The notes: generated from the sequence alone by a model not told the origin. Numbered from the stretch's first letter, positions 23,961 to 36,614 are shown. The stretch: DNA of 64,000 bases from Hyphomicrobiales bacterium (GCA_900470965.1 UCCS01000008.1:26510-90509); one strand, 5' to 3'. Program-made: numbers and translations.

Positions 23961-24781
23961 GCGAACTCAGGATCGAAAGGGTCTGGAAGGAATATGGCGA
24001 CCAGATCGTGCTCGAGGACGTATCGCTGACCGTTGCCTCGCGGGCCTTCGTCGCCCTTGTCGGGCCTTCCGGCTGCGGCAAGAGCACCTTCCTGCGCATG
24101 CTGCTTGGCCAGGAACGGCCGACGAAGGGTAAGATCCTGCTCGACGGCGTGCCGCTGCCACCGGAGCCGGGACCGGATCGCGGTGTCGTCTTCCAGCGCT
24201 ATTCCGTCTTTCCGCATCTGACGGTGCTCGGCAACGTGTTGCTCGGCAAGGAGTTGTCCGCCGCGCGCTACAAGGCCAAGCTCTTTGGCGCGGCACGTCG
24301 CAACGCTATCGCGGAAGCGCGCCAGTTGATCGCGGAGGTCGGGCTTGCCGGTTCGGAGGGGAAATATCCGGCCCAGCTTTCCGGCGGCATGCAGCAGCGC
24401 CTTGCGCTCGCCCAGGCACTCATCATGAAGCCGAAGGTACTGTTGCTCGACGAGCCCTTCGGCGCGCTCGATCCCGGCATCCGCGCCGAAATTCACACGC
24501 TGATGAAGCGGCTCTGGCACGAAACGCAGATGACCGTCGTCATGGTTACCCATGACATGCGCGAGGCCTTCACACTCGCCAGCCGCGTCGTCGCCTTCGA
24601 ACGCCGTCGCGACCGGCCGGAAGAGAAGGAGCGTTACGGCGCCACCATTACAAAGGACATTTCCATCTGGCCGCCGCGCCTTGCCGGCCAGTCAACGATC
24701 TTCAGCCCCGACCGGGACGGCCCGGTCGCTTCCCCGGGGCACAGCCGGGACGACCTGGCACCGTCAGGAGAGATGCAATGA
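23957..24781 (+). CDS. ABC transporter ATPase (guanidine/urea-type importer)
   Basis: 274 residues from ATG 23957, overlapping the permease stop; the longer frame from 23756 lies inside the permease gene. Walker A GPSGCGKST near residue 36, Q-loop FQRYSVFPHL, signature LSGGMQQR and Walker B LLLDEPFGALDP are intact. The C-terminus has an extra ~50 residues after the H-loop (THDMREAF), containing RRRDRPEEKERYGATITKDI, typical of this subgroup. Its stop overlaps the start of the next gene by four bases. Confidence 0.92.
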   Translation: MSELRIERVWKEYGDQIVLEDVSLTVASRAFVALVGPSGCGKSTFLRMLLGQERPTKGKILLDGVPLPPEPGPDRGVVFQRYSVFPHLTVLGNVLLGKELSAARYKAKLFGAARRNAIAEARQLIAEVGLAGSEGKYPAQLSGGMQQRLALAQALIMKPKVLLLDEPFGALDPGIRAEIHTLMKRLWHETQMTVVMVTHDMREAFTLASRVVAFERRRDRPEEKERYGATITKDISIWPPRLAGQSTIFSPDRDGPVASPGHSRDDLAPSGEMQ

Positions 24782-25599
24782 TGCATGTAAGACGCTCCCC
24801 CGAGGAGATCGCCGCCAATCGTGCGCGCTACGAGGAGCATCAGAAGAAGGGCCTGGAATTCGCCCCCAAGGCCCTGCCCGGCCCAAGCCCGCTGCCGGCG
24901 CCGGCCATCGATGCGAACACCGTCATCCACCAGGAGACCATCCCCGGTGGTTGGTACTGGTCGACGAAGCTTTTGCGTGGCGAGGCGATCCGCGTCGATC
25001 AGGCCGAAGGCAATTCCACCGTGGCGCTCGTCGCCTGGAATGCCGATGATACGAGCGAGCGGATCAATCTCGTCGATACCGCCAAGGTCCAGTGGACGAC
25101 GGCGCTCGGCAAGGGGCGCGTGATCTTCTCCGACATGGGCCGCGTCATGTTCTCGATGATCGAGGACAGTTCCGGCGCCCACGACTGCCTGATGGGTGGC
25201 TCGACGGCCGCCTCGAACGCAGCGAAATATGCCGGCCAGAAGACCCGAAACACCCGCGACAACCTCGTCCTCGCTGCGGTCAAGCTCGGCCTCGACCGTC
25301 GCGATATTCCAGGCATCCTCAATCTCTTCGCGCCAGTGCGCCTTGCCGAGGCCGGTGGCTTTGGCTGGCAGGGCAAACGCTCCAACAGCGGCGATTACGT
25401 CGAGTTGCGTTCCGAAATGGACATGCTGGTCGGCTTATCCAATTGCCCGCATCCCCTCGATCCGGATCCGACCTACCAACCGAAGCCTGTTGTCATCACC
25501 CGCTACAAGGTGGCGGCTCCGGCTGCGGATGATCTTTGCCGCACGGCTACGGCCGAAGCCGTACGCGGCTTCGAAAACAACGCCCTGATGCAGGCTTGA
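24778..25599 (+). CDS. Carboxyguanidine deiminase subunit CgdA-like (UAAP1, DUF1989)
   Basis: 273 residues of the DUF1989 family, the 'urea amidolyase-associated protein 1' type. In published work, paired DUF1989 proteins beside ykkC-controlled carboxylases form carboxyguanidine deiminase (CgdAB), converting carboxyguanidine to allophanate and ammonia. Visible features are PGGWYWSTKLLRGEAIRV around 57-74, HDCLMGG around 138 with a conserved Cys, and GDYVELRSEMDMLVGLSNCP near the C-terminus. ATG overlaps the ATPase stop. The UAAP2 gene follows ten bases later. Confidence 0.88.
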   Translation: MMHVRRSPEEIAANRARYEEHQKKGLEFAPKALPGPSPLPAPAIDANTVIHQETIPGGWYWSTKLLRGEAIRVDQAEGNSTVALVAWNADDTSERINLVDTAKVQWTTALGKGRVIFSDMGRVMFSMIEDSSGAHDCLMGGSTAASNAAKYAGQKTRNTRDNLVLAAVKLGLDRRDIPGILNLFAPVRLAEAGGFGWQGKRSNSGDYVELRSEMDMLVGLSNCPHPLDPDPTYQPKPVVITRYKVAAPAADDLCRTATAEAVRGFENNALMQA

Positions 25600-25609
25600 G
25601 GAGAGAACG

Positions 25610-26260
25610 ATGTCCGATTTCATCCAGACCTCCCCTGCCCGCAGCGTTCAAAATGCCGCCCAGGATCATTTCATCGCGGCCGAAGCGCCGTGGTCCGGCA
25701 TCGTGCGCAAGGGCCAGACAATCCGCATCGAGGACAGCTACGGCCAGCAGGCGATCGACACGCTCTTCTATCGTGCCGATGATGTCTCCGAGCGCTATTC
25801 CAATCAGGATACGATGCGCATGCAGGGTGCCGCCTATATCGGCATCGGTACGAAAATCGTGTCGAACGAAGGCAATGTCATGCTGACCATGACGGCCGAC
25901 AGTTGCGGCCGCCATGACACCTCGGCCGGCGCTTGCTCCTGCGAGAGCAACACCGTGCGCTTCGGCCATGGCACAAAATATCTCCACGCCTGCCGCGACA
26001 ATTTCGTGCTTGAAGTCAGCAAGCACGGCATGGGCAAGCGCGATATCGTGCCGAACATCAACTTCTTCATGAACGTGCCGATCAAGCCGAATGGCGAGAT
26101 GACAATCGTCGACGGCATTTCCGCGCCGGGTGACTATGTAGAACTCGTCGCCGAGATGGACGTGCTCTGCGTCATCTCCAACTGCCCGCAGATCAATAAT
26201 CCCTGCAACGGTTTCGATCCGACGCCGATCCGGGTGCTGATCTGGGATGGCGAGGACTGA
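25610..26260 (+). CDS. Carboxyguanidine deiminase subunit CgdB-like (UAAP2, DUF1989)
   Basis: 216 residues, second DUF1989 protein. Shared features with the preceding protein include the N-terminal [20 protein letters not shown], the Cys/His-rich loop [14 protein letters not shown] (about 98-111), and [20 protein letters not shown]. Cys and His in the loop may bind metal or act in catalysis. GAGGAGAG precedes the ATG. The stop is one base before the carboxylase start. Confidence 0.88.
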   Translation: MSDFIQTSPARSVQNAAQDHFIAAEAPWSGIVRKGQTIRIEDSYGQQAIDTLFYRADDVSERYSNQDTMRMQGAAYIGIGTKIVSNEGNVMLTMTADSCGRHDTSAGACSCESNTVRFGHGTKYLHACRDNFVLEVSKHGMGKRDIVPNINFFMNVPIKPNGEMTIVDGISAPGDYVELVAEMDVLCVISNCPQINNPCNGFDPTPIRVLIWDGED

Positions 26261-26261
26261 C

Positions 26262-29200
26262 ATGTTCAAGAAAGTCCTGATCGCCAACCGAGGCGAAATC
26301 GCCATCCGGGTCATCAAGACCCTGAGGCGCATGGGCATTGCGTCGGTCTCCGTCTATTCCGATGCCGACCGCTTCGCCAAACCCGCAATGGTGGCCGATG
26401 AAGCAATCCGCCTTGGGCCGGCACCGGCGAGCGAAAGCTATCTCAATGTCGATGCCGTCATCGCCGCCTGCAAGGCGACGGGGGCGGAAGCAGTGCATCC
26501 CGGCTATGGGTTTCTCTCGGAAAATATCGGTTTTGCCGAGCGGCTCGCCGCCGAAGGCATCGCCTTCATCGGCCCGCGGCCCGAACACCTCTCCGCGTTC
26601 GGCCTGAAGCATACGGCGCGCGAACTCGCCAAGGCGAGCGGCGTTCCACTCCTGCCCGGCACCGGCCTGCTCTCGAGCGCCGATGAAGCGCTCTCGGCGG
26701 CAGAAACGATCGGCTATCCCGTGATGCTGAAAAGTACGGCCGGCGGCGGCGGCATCGGTATGCAGCTCTGCGCTGATCCCGAAAGCCTGAAGGCATCCTT
26801 CGAAAGCGTGCAACGCACCGCGCGGGCAAGCTTCGGCGATGCGCGCGTCTATATCGAGCGTTTCGTGGCGGAGGCGCGGCATGTCGAGGTGCAGATCTTC
26901 GGCAATGGCAAAGGCAAGGTCATCGCGCTCGGCGAGCGCGACTGCTCGCTGCAGCGGCGAAACCAGAAGGTGGTCGAGGAAACCCCCGCTCCCGGTCTTT
27001 CGGCTGCAACCCGCGCTCGCCTGCACAAGGCAGCCATCGACCTCGGCTCGGCGGTCTCCTACGAATCCGCCGGTACCGTCGAATTTATCTATGATCCCAT
27101 ACGTGAGGAATTCTACTTCCTCGAGGTGAACACCCGCCTGCAGGTCGAACATCCCGTTACGGAAGCCGTGTTCGGCATCGACCTCGTCGAATGGATGATC
27201 CGCCAGACCGCCGGCGAGGACGTGCTTTCGGGCTCCGAGGCGCTACAGCCGGAGGGAGCAGCGATCGAAGTGCGCGTCTATGCCGAGATGCCGCATGCCG
27301 ATTTCCGCCCGAGTGCCGGCCTGCTGACGGAGGTTGTCTTCCCCGAAGATGTCCGCCTCGATGGCTGGATCGAGACCGGCACAGAGGTGACGCCTTTCTA
27401 CGATCCGATGCTCGCCAAGCTGATCGTTTCCGCCGAAGATCGTCCGGCGGCAATCGAGAAGCTGAGGGCAGCACTCTCTGGCACGTCGATATCGGGTATC
27501 GAGACCAATCTCGACTATCTTCGCGCCATCGCAGGCTCCGAGCTTCTCGCCAGCGGCAAGGTGGCCACCACAGCGTTGCGGGACTTTTCCTTCGTGCCTG
27601 ACGTTATCGAGGTGATCGCCCCGGGCGCGCAGTCGAGCATTCAGGAATTGCCGGGGAGGCTCGGCCTTTGGCATGTCGGCGTGCCGCCGAGCGGTCCGAT
27701 GGACGAGCGCTCATTCCGGCACGCCAACCGTCTCGTCGGCAATGGTGATATGGTCGCGGCACTGGAACTGACGGTCTCCGGCCCGGTGCTGAGTTTCCAT
27801 ACCGACACGGTGGTTGCCCTTGCCGGCGCGAGGATGGCGATGAGCGTCGACGGCGTGAAACTGCCTCACGGTGAGGCCGTCACCATCCACGCCGGTCAGA
27901 TCCTGTCGATCGGTAGCATCGATGGGCCAGGGCAGCGAGCTTACCTCGCCGTGGCGGGCGGTTTTGCCGCTCCCGTCGTGCTGGGCTCCCGCGCCACTTT
28001 CGGGCTCGGCCAGTTCGGCGGCAACGCCACCGGCACGCTGAAGACAGGCCATGTGCTGCATCTTGCCCGTCAGACCGCCGCCGAACCGCCAAAGCCACCA
28101 ATCGAACCAGCGGAATTGACGCGCGAATGGGAGGTCGGCGTTGTCTACGGTCCGCATGGCGCACCTGATTTCTTTCAGGATGGCGATATCGAGACGCTGT
28201 TTTCGACGAGTTACGAGGTGCATTTCAATAGCGCGCGCACCGGCGTACGCCTCATCGGTCCCGCGCCGAAATGGGCGCGCAGCGATGGCGGCGAAGCCGG
28301 CCTTCATCCCTCCAACCTGCATGACAATGCCTATGCGATCGGCGCGATCGATTTCACCGGCGACATGCCGATCATCCTCGGACCGGACGGCCCAAGCCTC
28401 GGCGGCTTCGTCTGCCCAGCGGTGATCGCTCGCGACGAGCAATGGAAGATGGGCCAGTTCAAGCCGGGCGATCGCATCCGCTTCCATCCCGTCACGCGGT
28501 CTGAGGACCCGATTGCCGGGCCGGTCCTGCATCGGGCGAAAGAAGACACAGGCTCGCCTGTTATTGGCAAGTGCGACGGCGGACCTGTCTCTGTCGTCTA
28601 CCGCCGCCAGGGTGATGACAATCTGCTGGTCGAATATGGACCGATGACGCTCGATATCGCCCTGCGGCTCAGGGTACATCTCTTGATGCAGGCCGTATCG
28701 CAGGCCCGCCTGCCCGGGATCATCGATCTCACGCCCGGCATCCGCTCGCTGCAGATCCACTATGACGGTACGGCATTGACCCGCAAACGCCTGCTCGGCT
28801 TGCTGGCCGAGATCGAGGCGAGCCTGCCGGCAGCCCAGGACGTCAAGGTGCCGAGCCGCATTGTGCATCTGCCGCTTTCCTGGAACGATCCGGATGCGGA
28901 ACTTGCCATGCGCAAGTATCAGGAACTCGTCCGCCTGAATGCGCCCTGGTGCCCGTCCAATATCGAGTTCATACGCCGCATCAACGGGCTGGCAGACGAG
29001 GAGGCCGTGCGCGACGTCGTCTTCGATGCGAGCTATCTCGTGCTCGGCCTCGGCGACGTCTATCTTGGCGCGCCGGTCGCAACACCGGTCGATCCGCGCC
29101 ACAGGCTGGTGACCACAAAGTACAATCCAGCCCGCACCTGGACGCCGGAAAATGCCGTCGGTATCGGTGGGGCCTATATGTGCATCTATGGCATGGAAGG

Positions 29201-29801
29201 CCCGGGCGGATACCAGCTTTTCGGCCGCACCATCCAGGTGTGGAACACCTGGCGGCAGACACCGGTCTTTGCCAAGGGCAAACCCTGGCTGCTGAACTTC
29301 TTCGATCAGATCCGCTTCTTCCCCGTCAGCCACCAGGAACTGACGGAGGCGCGCAATGCCTTCCCGCATGGCGGCTTTCCTGTGAAGATCGAGGAAACGG
29401 AATTCTCCTACGCCGCATACGAGAAGGAATTGCAGGCGAATGCCGTCTCGATCGGGACCTTCAAGGCTCGTCAGCAGGCCGCCTTCGACGCCGAGCGCCA
29501 GCGCTGGAAGGAGGCAGGCCTCGACAGCTTCGTTACCGACGAAGGCACCGGTGAAAGCCCTGACGGAGATATCCCCGAAGGCTGCTTCGGCGTTGCCAGC
29601 GCCGTGCCCGGTAATATCTGGAAACTTCTGGTCGAGCCGGGTGCACCGGTCGCGGCTGGCGACACGCTTGCCATCATCGAATCCATGAAAATGGAAATCA
29701 ACGTCACCGCACATGCGCCGGGCCGCGTTCGCGACCTGCGTGCCGGCCCCGGACGAAACGTCAAAGCGGGCGATATCATTGTTGTTCTGGAGGAATGCTG
29801 A
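26262..29801 (+). CDS. uca: Guanidine (urea-type) carboxylase, biotin-dependent
   Basis: 1179-residue biotin enzyme. Biotin carboxylase domain at about 1-450 ([50 protein letters not shown]). Carboxyltransferase parts (AHS2/KipI-like and AHS1-like) fill about 460-1090. A biotinyl domain ends the protein with ESMKME, biotin on Lys 1143. ATG 26262 starts one base after the deiminase stop. Homologues are usually named urea carboxylase, but ykkC-controlled copies with DUF1989 partners act on guanidine. Published work links substrate choice to an Asp-to-Asn change in the carboxyltransferase site; the [10 protein letters not shown] stretch at 682-691 is the place to check. Confidence 0.93.
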   Translation: MFKKVLIANRGEIAIRVIKTLRRMGIASVSVYSDADRFAKPAMVADEAIRLGPAPASESYLNVDAVIAACKATGAEAVHPGYGFLSENIGFAERLAAEGIAFIGPRPEHLSAFGLKHTARELAKASGVPLLPGTGLLSSADEALSAAETIGYPVMLKSTAGGGGIGMQLCADPESLKASFESVQRTARASFGDARVYIERFVAEARHVEVQIFGNGKGKVIALGERDCSLQRRNQKVVEETPAPGLSAATRARLHKAAIDLGSAVSYESAGTVEFIYDPIREEFYFLEVNTRLQVEHPVTEAVFGIDLVEWMIRQTAGEDVLSGSEALQPEGAAIEVRVYAEMPHADFRPSAGLLTEVVFPEDVRLDGWIETGTEVTPFYDPMLAKLIVSAEDRPAAIEKLRAALSGTSISGIETNLDYLRAIAGSELLASGKVATTALRDFSFVPDVIEVIAPGAQSSIQELPGRLGLWHVGVPPSGPMDERSFRHANRLVGNGDMVAALELTVSGPVLSFHTDTVVALAGARMAMSVDGVKLPHGEAVTIHAGQILSIGSIDGPGQRAYLAVAGGFAAPVVLGSRATFGLGQFGGNATGTLKTGHVLHLARQTAAEPPKPPIEPAELTREWEVGVVYGPHGAPDFFQDGDIETLFSTSYEVHFNSARTGVRLIGPAPKWARSDGGEAGLHPSNLHDNAYAIGAIDFTGDMPIILGPDGPSLGGFVCPAVIARDEQWKMGQFKPGDRIRFHPVTRSEDPIAGPVLHRAKEDTGSPVIGKCDGGPVSVVYRRQGDDNLLVEYGPMTLDIALRLRVHLLMQAVSQARLPGIIDLTPGIRSLQIHYDGTALTRKRLLGLLAEIEASLPAAQDVKVPSRIVHLPLSWNDPDAELAMRKYQELVRLNAPWCPSNIEFIRRINGLADEEAVRDVVFDASYLVLGLGDVYLGAPVATPVDPRHRLVTTKYNPARTWTPENAVGIGGAYMCIYGMEGPGGYQLFGRTIQVWNTWRQTPVFAKGKPWLLNFFDQIRFFPVSHQELTEARNAFPHGGFPVKIEETEFSYAAYEKELQANAVSIGTFKARQQAAFDAERQRWKEAGLDSFVTDEGTGESPDGDIPEGCFGVASAVPGNIWKLLVEPGAPVAAGDTLAIIESMKMEINVTAHAPGRVRDLRAGPGRNVKAGDIIVVLEEC

Positions 29802-29804
29802 ACC

Positions 29805-31610
29805 ATGCTGCCGACCATTCTTGATCTGACAAGCCTTCGCGCAGCCTATGAGGCAGGCAAAAGCCCGCTCGATGTCATCGAGACCGTCATTACGCGTCGG
29901 GCCGCCTCGAAGGATCCGGCAATCTTCATCACGCCGACGCCTGATGATACATTGCGGGCCGAAGCACGAGCTCTGATGGAACGTGCACCCGAGCCGAACA
30001 GCCTGCCGCTCTGGGGTATTCCCTTCGCGGTGAAGGATAACATCGACGTGGCGGAGCTGCCGACCACCGCCGCCTGCCCGGCTTTCGCTTATAATCCCGA
30101 GAAGGACGCAACTGTCGTTGCACGACTGCGGGCGGCAGGTGCGATCGTAATCGGCAAGACCAATCTCGACCAGTTCGCGACCGGCCTCAATGGCACACGC
30201 TCGCCCCATGGAGCGCCACGATCGGTCTTTGACGCCGACTATATTTCAGGCGGTTCGAGCTCGGGTTCGGCGGTGACGGTGGCATCCGGCCTCGCCACCT
30301 TCGCGCTTGGCACGGATACGGCCGGTTCAGGCCGCGTGCCGGCCGCCTTCAACAATCTTGTCGGCATCAAGCCGACCCCGGGCCTGCTGTCGAATACCGG
30401 CGCCGTGCCAGCCTGCAAGAGCGTCGACTGCATCACGATCTTCGCGCCGACGGTCGGCGACGGGGTCGCGATCCGCAAGATTGCCGAGGGCTTCGATGCC
30501 ACCGATGCGTTTTCGCGGCGTGCCAAGCCGGCAACTCTTCCGGTTGCCGGTCTGCGGGTCGGCGTTCTCGACGGCGCGGAGCGGGAATTCTTCGGCGATG
30601 CCAATGTCGAAGCGCTCTACGATCAGGCAATCGAGCGCGCCAAAGCGCTCGGCGCGACGATCGTTCCCTTCGATTATGCGCCCTTCCGTGAGGCGGCTTC
30701 TCTCCTCTATGACGGCCCATGGGTTGCCGAGCGCCTAGCAGCCGTCGAGGACTTTCTGGCGAGTAACGCCGACGATTTCGATCCCACGGTTCGCAAGATC
30801 ATCGAAGGCGCGAAAGGCAAGACGGCAGTCGAAGCCTTCAACGGCCGCTACAAGCTCGAAGATCTCAGGCGCAAGACGGAAGCCGAATGGGCAAAAGCCG
30901 ATCTGCTGCTGCTGCCGACGGCACCGACGACCTACAAGGTTGCCGATATGCAGGCCGATCCGATCGTGCTCAACGGCCGGCTTGGCCGCTACACGAACTT
31001 CGTCAACCTGCTCGATTGCGCCGCGATCGCTGTTCCCGCCGGATTCGGCGACAACGGCCTGCCGGGTGGCGTGACGCTGATTGCGCCAGCCTTCACTGAC
31101 GATGCGCTGGCTCCCCTTGCCGATGCGCTGCACCGCGCTGCCGCCGCCGGCATGGGCATCGATCGCGCTGCGGTTGTCCCTGAGCAGAGCCGCGTCGCCT
31201 CATTGACAGACGATACTATCGCCATCGCCGTGGTCGGTGCACATCTGACAGGCATGCCGCTCAATCACGAACTGACCACATTGGGCGGCACGTTGGTAAG
31301 GGCCTGCCGCACAGCAGGTGATTATCGCCTCTTCGTGCTGCCTAATACGACCCCGCAGAAGCCCGGCCTCGTGCGCGAACCGGGACATGACGGTCTCGGA
31401 CTAGAGATTGAGGTCTGGGCCTTGCCCCCAGAGGGCTTCGGCCGTTTCGTTGCCAAGATCCCTGCCCCGCTTGGTATCGGCAAGGTCACGCTGGAGGACG
31501 GTTCGAGCATATCGTGCTTCCTCTGCGAAGCCCATGCTGTGAAGGGGGCCGAGGAGATCACTGCTCTCGGCGGCTGGCGGAACTATATGCGCAGCAAATC
31601 GGCCGCCTGA
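29805..31610 (+). CDS. atzF: Allophanate hydrolase
   Basis: 601-residue amidase-signature enzyme that splits allophanate into ammonia and CO2. The catalytic triad is visible: Lys 77 (AVKDNID), cis-Ser 151 (GGSSSGS) and nucleophile Ser 175 (GTDTAGSGR). The triad spacing (74 and 98 residues) equals that of AtzF as I remember it. The C-terminal ~150 residues form the AtzF-type extra domain (MPLNHELTTLGGTLVRACRT). It starts four bases after the carboxylase stop and completes the pathway guanidine, carboxyguanidine, allophanate, ammonia. Confidence 0.94.
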   Translation: MLPTILDLTSLRAAYEAGKSPLDVIETVITRRAASKDPAIFITPTPDDTLRAEARALMERAPEPNSLPLWGIPFAVKDNIDVAELPTTAACPAFAYNPEKDATVVARLRAAGAIVIGKTNLDQFATGLNGTRSPHGAPRSVFDADYISGGSSSGSAVTVASGLATFALGTDTAGSGRVPAAFNNLVGIKPTPGLLSNTGAVPACKSVDCITIFAPTVGDGVAIRKIAEGFDATDAFSRRAKPATLPVAGLRVGVLDGAEREFFGDANVEALYDQAIERAKALGATIVPFDYAPFREAASLLYDGPWVAERLAAVEDFLASNADDFDPTVRKIIEGAKGKTAVEAFNGRYKLEDLRRKTEAEWAKADLLLLPTAPTTYKVADMQADPIVLNGRLGRYTNFVNLLDCAAIAVPAGFGDNGLPGGVTLIAPAFTDDALAPLADALHRAAAAGMGIDRAAVVPEQSRVASLTDDTIAIAVVGAHLTGMPLNHELTTLGGTLVRACRTAGDYRLFVLPNTTPQKPGLVREPGHDGLGLEIEVWALPPEGFGRFVAKIPAPLGIGKVTLEDGSSISCFLCEAHAVKGAEEITALGGWRNYMRSKSAA

Positions 31611-31861
31611 ACCGGAGGGGTACGACAGTGAAATTCATAGTCCGGCTGCTGATGAATGGACTCCTGGCGCGTGCGGGCGCGCTACGAGGTCGACCTGTCA
31701 TCTTTGTCCGCAGCCCGCTCCATGGCCGAGACGGGACGAAATGATGGCCACCGTATCGAGCAGCGGCTGGTACAAAGTTTTCTATGACTTTGAGTGAGAG
31801 CCGCAGCGACGGCCCGGCAACTCCCACGGCGCCGATAACGGCGCCGCTGGCGACAGTCGCT
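31611..31861. other. Gap between convergent allophanate hydrolase and cyclase genes
   Basis: About 250 bases. A GTG at 31628 with GGAGGGG before it opens a 38-codon frame, but nothing supports it as a gene. I see no strong terminator. Confidence 0.4.
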
Positions 31862-33037
31862 TCAATCCGGCCAGGCGTAAATCGCGGCTGGACGAGCGAC
31901 GCCTTTGAGCGGAAAAATGCCGGCTTTCTCGAAACGGCCTGGCGCCTGCAAAACGAAATCGGCGGATGCCAGCAGGCTGTGGCCGATTTCGTCGGCCAGC
32001 TTCTCCATGCGCGCCGCCTCATTGACCGCCCTGCCGATGGCGGTGAAGTCAAGGCGGCGAGCCGCTCCGACATTCCCATAGAACACTTCGCCGACGTGAA
32101 GGACGATATCCACAAGAAGCTCCGGCTCTCCCGCTTCCGCTCGCCTGCGATTGACATCAGCATTAGCGTTCATGGCAGTTCGCGCCGCCGATAATGCGCG
32201 GTCGCATGCCTCGGCCGGGTTGTCGATATCGGCAGGGAAGATGGCGAGCAGACTATCGCCCATGAACTTCAGGATCTCGCCGCCCTCCTGCTCGACCGGC
32301 GCGCCGATCGCCTCGAAGTGTTCGTTGAGCCAGGCAACGATGCGCTCGGGCTGATGCTGTTCATTGAGCGAAGTGAACTTCTTGAGATCTGCAAGAAGGA
32401 TCGCGGCATAGACCGCGGTGCCGTCGCCGCGCCTGATATGACCGCTCAGGATACGTCCGCTGGTCCGCGTGCCCGTATAAACAGCCAGCACATCGCTCGC
32501 AACCCGTGTGGTAGCGATCCGGCAGCAGGCAAGTGACAGCGCCGGGACCAACCTCTCCAGATCGGCAATCAGCCTGTCCGAAAAGCCATCGGGGTCATCA
32601 ACGGCGATCGAGAAGCTGACACCCGCCAGCGCCGTATCGCCGGGGAATGAAACGAGCTTCATCAGATAATCGGTAGCCCCGAGCTCCGCCAGCTCAGTCA
32701 GCAGTGGAATCGGCGGAACATCTGGTCCCGGCGGCAATCGCCAGCGGGCATATTGCAGATTGTTTTCCAGAAGGTAGGAGATGGGAGAGCGCCGGAACAA
32801 TTCCTGACCTGCTTCATCATGCCCTTGTACTTCCGTCGAGAAGCCGGAAGAACGATACCACGCAAGCGAAAATCCCCGCTGCAGGGGATCGATCGACGGC
32901 ATCGCTATCGACGCCCGAAGGATCGGATATCCGAGATCCGTCAGTCGTTCCGCAACGCCCTGCAAAATGGTCTCAATGGTATCTGTCGATAGTCCTTCGG
33001 CGATGATCCAGTCGATCAGTTCCTGCAAGCGAGGCAT
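31862..33037 (-). CDS. Adenylate/guanylate cyclase (class III) with N-terminal sensor-like domain
   Basis: 391 residues. The class III cyclase domain occupies about 205-391: the first metal Asp in AILLADLKKFTSLNE, the second in GGEILKFMGDSLLAIFP, then HVGEVFYGNVGAARRLDFTA and the transition-state Asn/Arg block GRAVNEAARME. The N-terminal ~190 residues resemble a GAF-like or unknown soluble domain; no membrane helix. ATG 33037 has GAAGGA seven bases ahead; the GTG at 33043 is too close to it. Likely makes cAMP in the cytoplasm. No linked partner. Confidence 0.88.
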   Translation of the reverse strand: MPRLQELIDWIIAEGLSTDTIETILQGVAERLTDLGYPILRASIAMPSIDPLQRGFSLAWYRSSGFSTEVQGHDEAGQELFRRSPISYLLENNLQYARWRLPPGPDVPPIPLLTELAELGATDYLMKLVSFPGDTALAGVSFSIAVDDPDGFSDRLIADLERLVPALSLACCRIATTRVASDVLAVYTGTRTSGRILSGHIRRGDGTAVYAAILLADLKKFTSLNEQHQPERIVAWLNEHFEAIGAPVEQEGGEILKFMGDSLLAIFPADIDNPAEACDRALSAARTAMNANADVNRRRAEAGEPELLVDIVLHVGEVFYGNVGAARRLDFTAIGRAVNEAARMEKLADEIGHSLLASADFVLQAPGRFEKAGIFPLKGVARPAAIYAWPD

Positions 33038-33182
33038 AGTCACGTCCTTCGGCCTCCGGATTTTTTGGAGGTCTGCCGTTCTACCGCAATTTTATCAATG
33101 GTCCATCGGTCGTGTCATTCCCGGGCTTCGGGCATCATCGCTGCAAAAAATCTTAATGCGCGCCGATTGGAGCAAAATGCGT

Positions 33183-33207
33183 GGAACAAAATCGGCGCTG
33201 CTGCGTA
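33183..33207 (+). promoter_or_regulatory. Possible EcfG-type general stress promoter
   Basis: GGAAC (33183-33187) then 16 bases then CGTA (33204-33207). The alphaproteobacterial EcfG consensus is GGAAC-N16/17-CGTT, so the -10 has one mismatch. It lies 84 bases ahead of the small gene at 33291. Confidence 0.35.
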
Positions 33208-33290
33208 ATTCCCCCCTGGGACGCAAAAGAACCTGTTATCGCGCTAACAAGAAGCACAACCCCACTTCGAGGAAGGAAAGGAACGTGTCT

Positions 33291-33488
33291 ATGACCGTAC
33301 GGACTGCTGATGTTGTGCCGCATGACGATCACGTGGTTACGGCCAAAGAGGCCCTGGAGGGACTTTACCTAAGGCTCGAAATGGAGGCGGAGGTCCGGCT
33401 CGTTGCCGCGGCATTGCGCGCCGGTTGGACGGCAGACGAAGCCCTTGACGCGATCGACCAGCTTCGAGCCGACGATATCACGCATTAA
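33291..33488 (+). CDS. Small hypothetical protein (65 aa)
   Basis: ATG 33291 follows AAGGA at about eight bases; the frame is open far upstream but without support. The product is soluble and helical: TAKEALEGLYLRLEMEAEVR followed by LVAAALRAGWTADEALDAID. No known family. The possible EcfG promoter suggests stress induction, which is weak inference. A stem-loop follows the stop. Confidence 0.55.
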   Translation: MTVRTADVVPHDDHVVTAKEALEGLYLRLEMEAEVRLVAAALRAGWTADEALDAIDQLRADDITH

Positions 33489-33516
33489 GGTTCCCTGACG
33501 CGGCGTTAGGCGTCGT

Positions 33517-33535
33517 GGCGGCTGAAAGTGCCGCC
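33517..33535. terminator. Stem-loop between convergent genes
   Basis: GGCGGC-TGAAAGT-GCCGCC between the small gene (stop 33488) and the ABC ATPase gene (stop 33546). No T-run; a bidirectional terminator is plausible. Confidence 0.45.
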
Positions 33536-33545
33536 CCCGCTACGC

Positions 33546-35381
<1,836 letters not shown>

Positions 35382-35417
35382 GATCGCTTCCTTAGAATTT
35401 GCGCCTTGTATCTCGGA

Positions 35418-36614
35418 TCAATCCGGCCACTTCAGCGCACCTTCAAAACGTCGCTTGCTGCGGTTTTCGATCGGTGTTGCAATGATCTCGTTGGAGGCGC
35501 GCGCCTTGTCGAGCTCCTCGGCCAAGCGGCTGGCGACGATCTTCTCCTGGCCCGGGTGCAGATTGCAGGGATCGAGGTAGAAGTAGCGATGCTCGACTTC
35601 ATGATCGCGCACGATGATCGGCGGTGAGCCGCGGCCGAGCGCATCGGCGAGGTCCCAGGCGGTGATATGGGCCTCATCGGTATCGATGATCACGCGCATG
35701 CGATCGAGCGGGTTGTTGGTCGGGTCCGGCTCGATCAGTGCGGTCACGCCGGGGCGACCGTCGAGCGTCTGTTTCCAGAGGCTGAGATAACCAGTCTCAC
35801 GCTCGCGGATACCGGCGTGGTCACGCGTCTCCCAGGCTTCGAGCGCCGCCATGACGCCGAAAATGCTTTCCTTGCCGACCTTCATGCCACGGCCGATGCC
35901 CATATTCTGCAGGAAGGCGTTGCGCACCAGCTCCTTCTTGCCGGCGACGATGCCCGAGGTCGGGCCGCCCAGGAACTTGTGGCCGGAATAGAGCACCACA
36001 TCAGCCCCCTGCTCCAGGAATATCCGCAGATCATATTCCGAGGCCGCATCGACGATGACGGGAACGCCCTTGGCATGGGCAATCTCGACGAATTCCTTGA
36101 GGTTCAGCAGGCCGTAGTCAACCACGTGGTGCGAAACGACATAGACGGCGGCCGCCGTCTTGTTGGTGATCGCATGCTCCATATGGAAGCGATGGGTGGA
36201 TGTCGCCTGACCGACCATCACAACCTTGCCGCCGGCAAGCCGGATCGCCTGATCGACGGGTGCGCCGTAGCTGACGATATGGCCCATCTGGACGAGGACT
36301 TCATTCTTCTCCGGCACCACATCCGGCAGCTTTTCGATAGCGAGCAGATTGTTGCCGGTAATCGCGCCAGCGACGGCGAGCGAAATGCCTGCCGAGCACG
36401 AGGCAGTCACGAAGCCCGCCTCGCCGCCGGTCAGCCGCGCGATAACCGCGCTCGCCTTGCGCTGCAAATCGTTGACCTCAACGAACTGCGGCAGGATCGA
36501 CGACATAGCGGCGATGGCCTCGGGAACGACGATCGAGGCGCCGAGGCTGGTCATTGTGCCGGAAACGTTGATGACCGGGCGAAGGCCGATCGATGTGCGG
36601 ATGTCCTCAGACAT
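35418..36614 (-). CDS. SelA-like PLP-dependent enzyme
   Basis: 398 residues of the SelA-related PLP family that includes D-glucosaminate-6-phosphate ammonia-lyase (DgaE). The PLP lysine is Lys 213 in [19 protein letters not shown] lies upstream and the N-terminal [14 protein letters not shown] block is family typical. ATG 36614 follows GGAG with six-base spacing; an upstream start at 36632 is less likely. True SelA partners (selB, tRNA-Sec) are absent, so a catabolic role, such as elimination or deamination of an amino compound released by the nearby amidohydrolase, is inferred. Confidence 0.85.
   Translation of the reverse strand: MSEDIRTSIGLRPVINVSGTMTSLGASIVVPEAIAAMSSILPQFVEVNDLQRKASAVIARLTGGEAGFVTASCSAGISLAVAGAITGNNLLAIEKLPDVVPEKNEVLVQMGHIVSYGAPVDQAIRLAGGKVVMVGQATSTHRFHMEHAITNKTAAAVYVVSHHVVDYGLLNLKEFVEIAHAKGVPVIVDAASEYDLRIFLEQGADVVLYSGHKFLGGPTSGIVAGKKELVRNAFLQNMGIGRGMKVGKESIFGVMAALEAWETRDHAGIRERETGYLSLWKQTLDGRPGVTALIEPDPTNNPLDRMRVIIDTDEAHITAWDLADALGRGSPPIIVRDHEVEHRYFYLDPCNLHPGQEKIVASRLAEELDKARASNEIIATPIENRSKRRFEGALKWPD

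Noticed and set aside
27711..30209. 832-residue minus-strand frame opposite the carboxylase
   Set aside because: Antisense shadow; the plus strand encodes intact carboxylase and allophanate hydrolase motifs.
31628..31744. 38-codon GTG frame with a good Shine-Dalgarno (GGAGGGG)
   Set aside because: Product is short and has no hydrophobic or conserved pattern; the ribosome site alone is not enough.
33183..33207. EcfG promoter as a firm call
   Set aside because: The -10 element is CGTA, not CGTT, so I list it only as a low-confidence feature.
35418..36614. Selenocysteine synthase (SelA) role
   Set aside because: No selB, selC or other selenocysteine genes nearby; context is catabolic and the sequence fits the DgaE-like branch.
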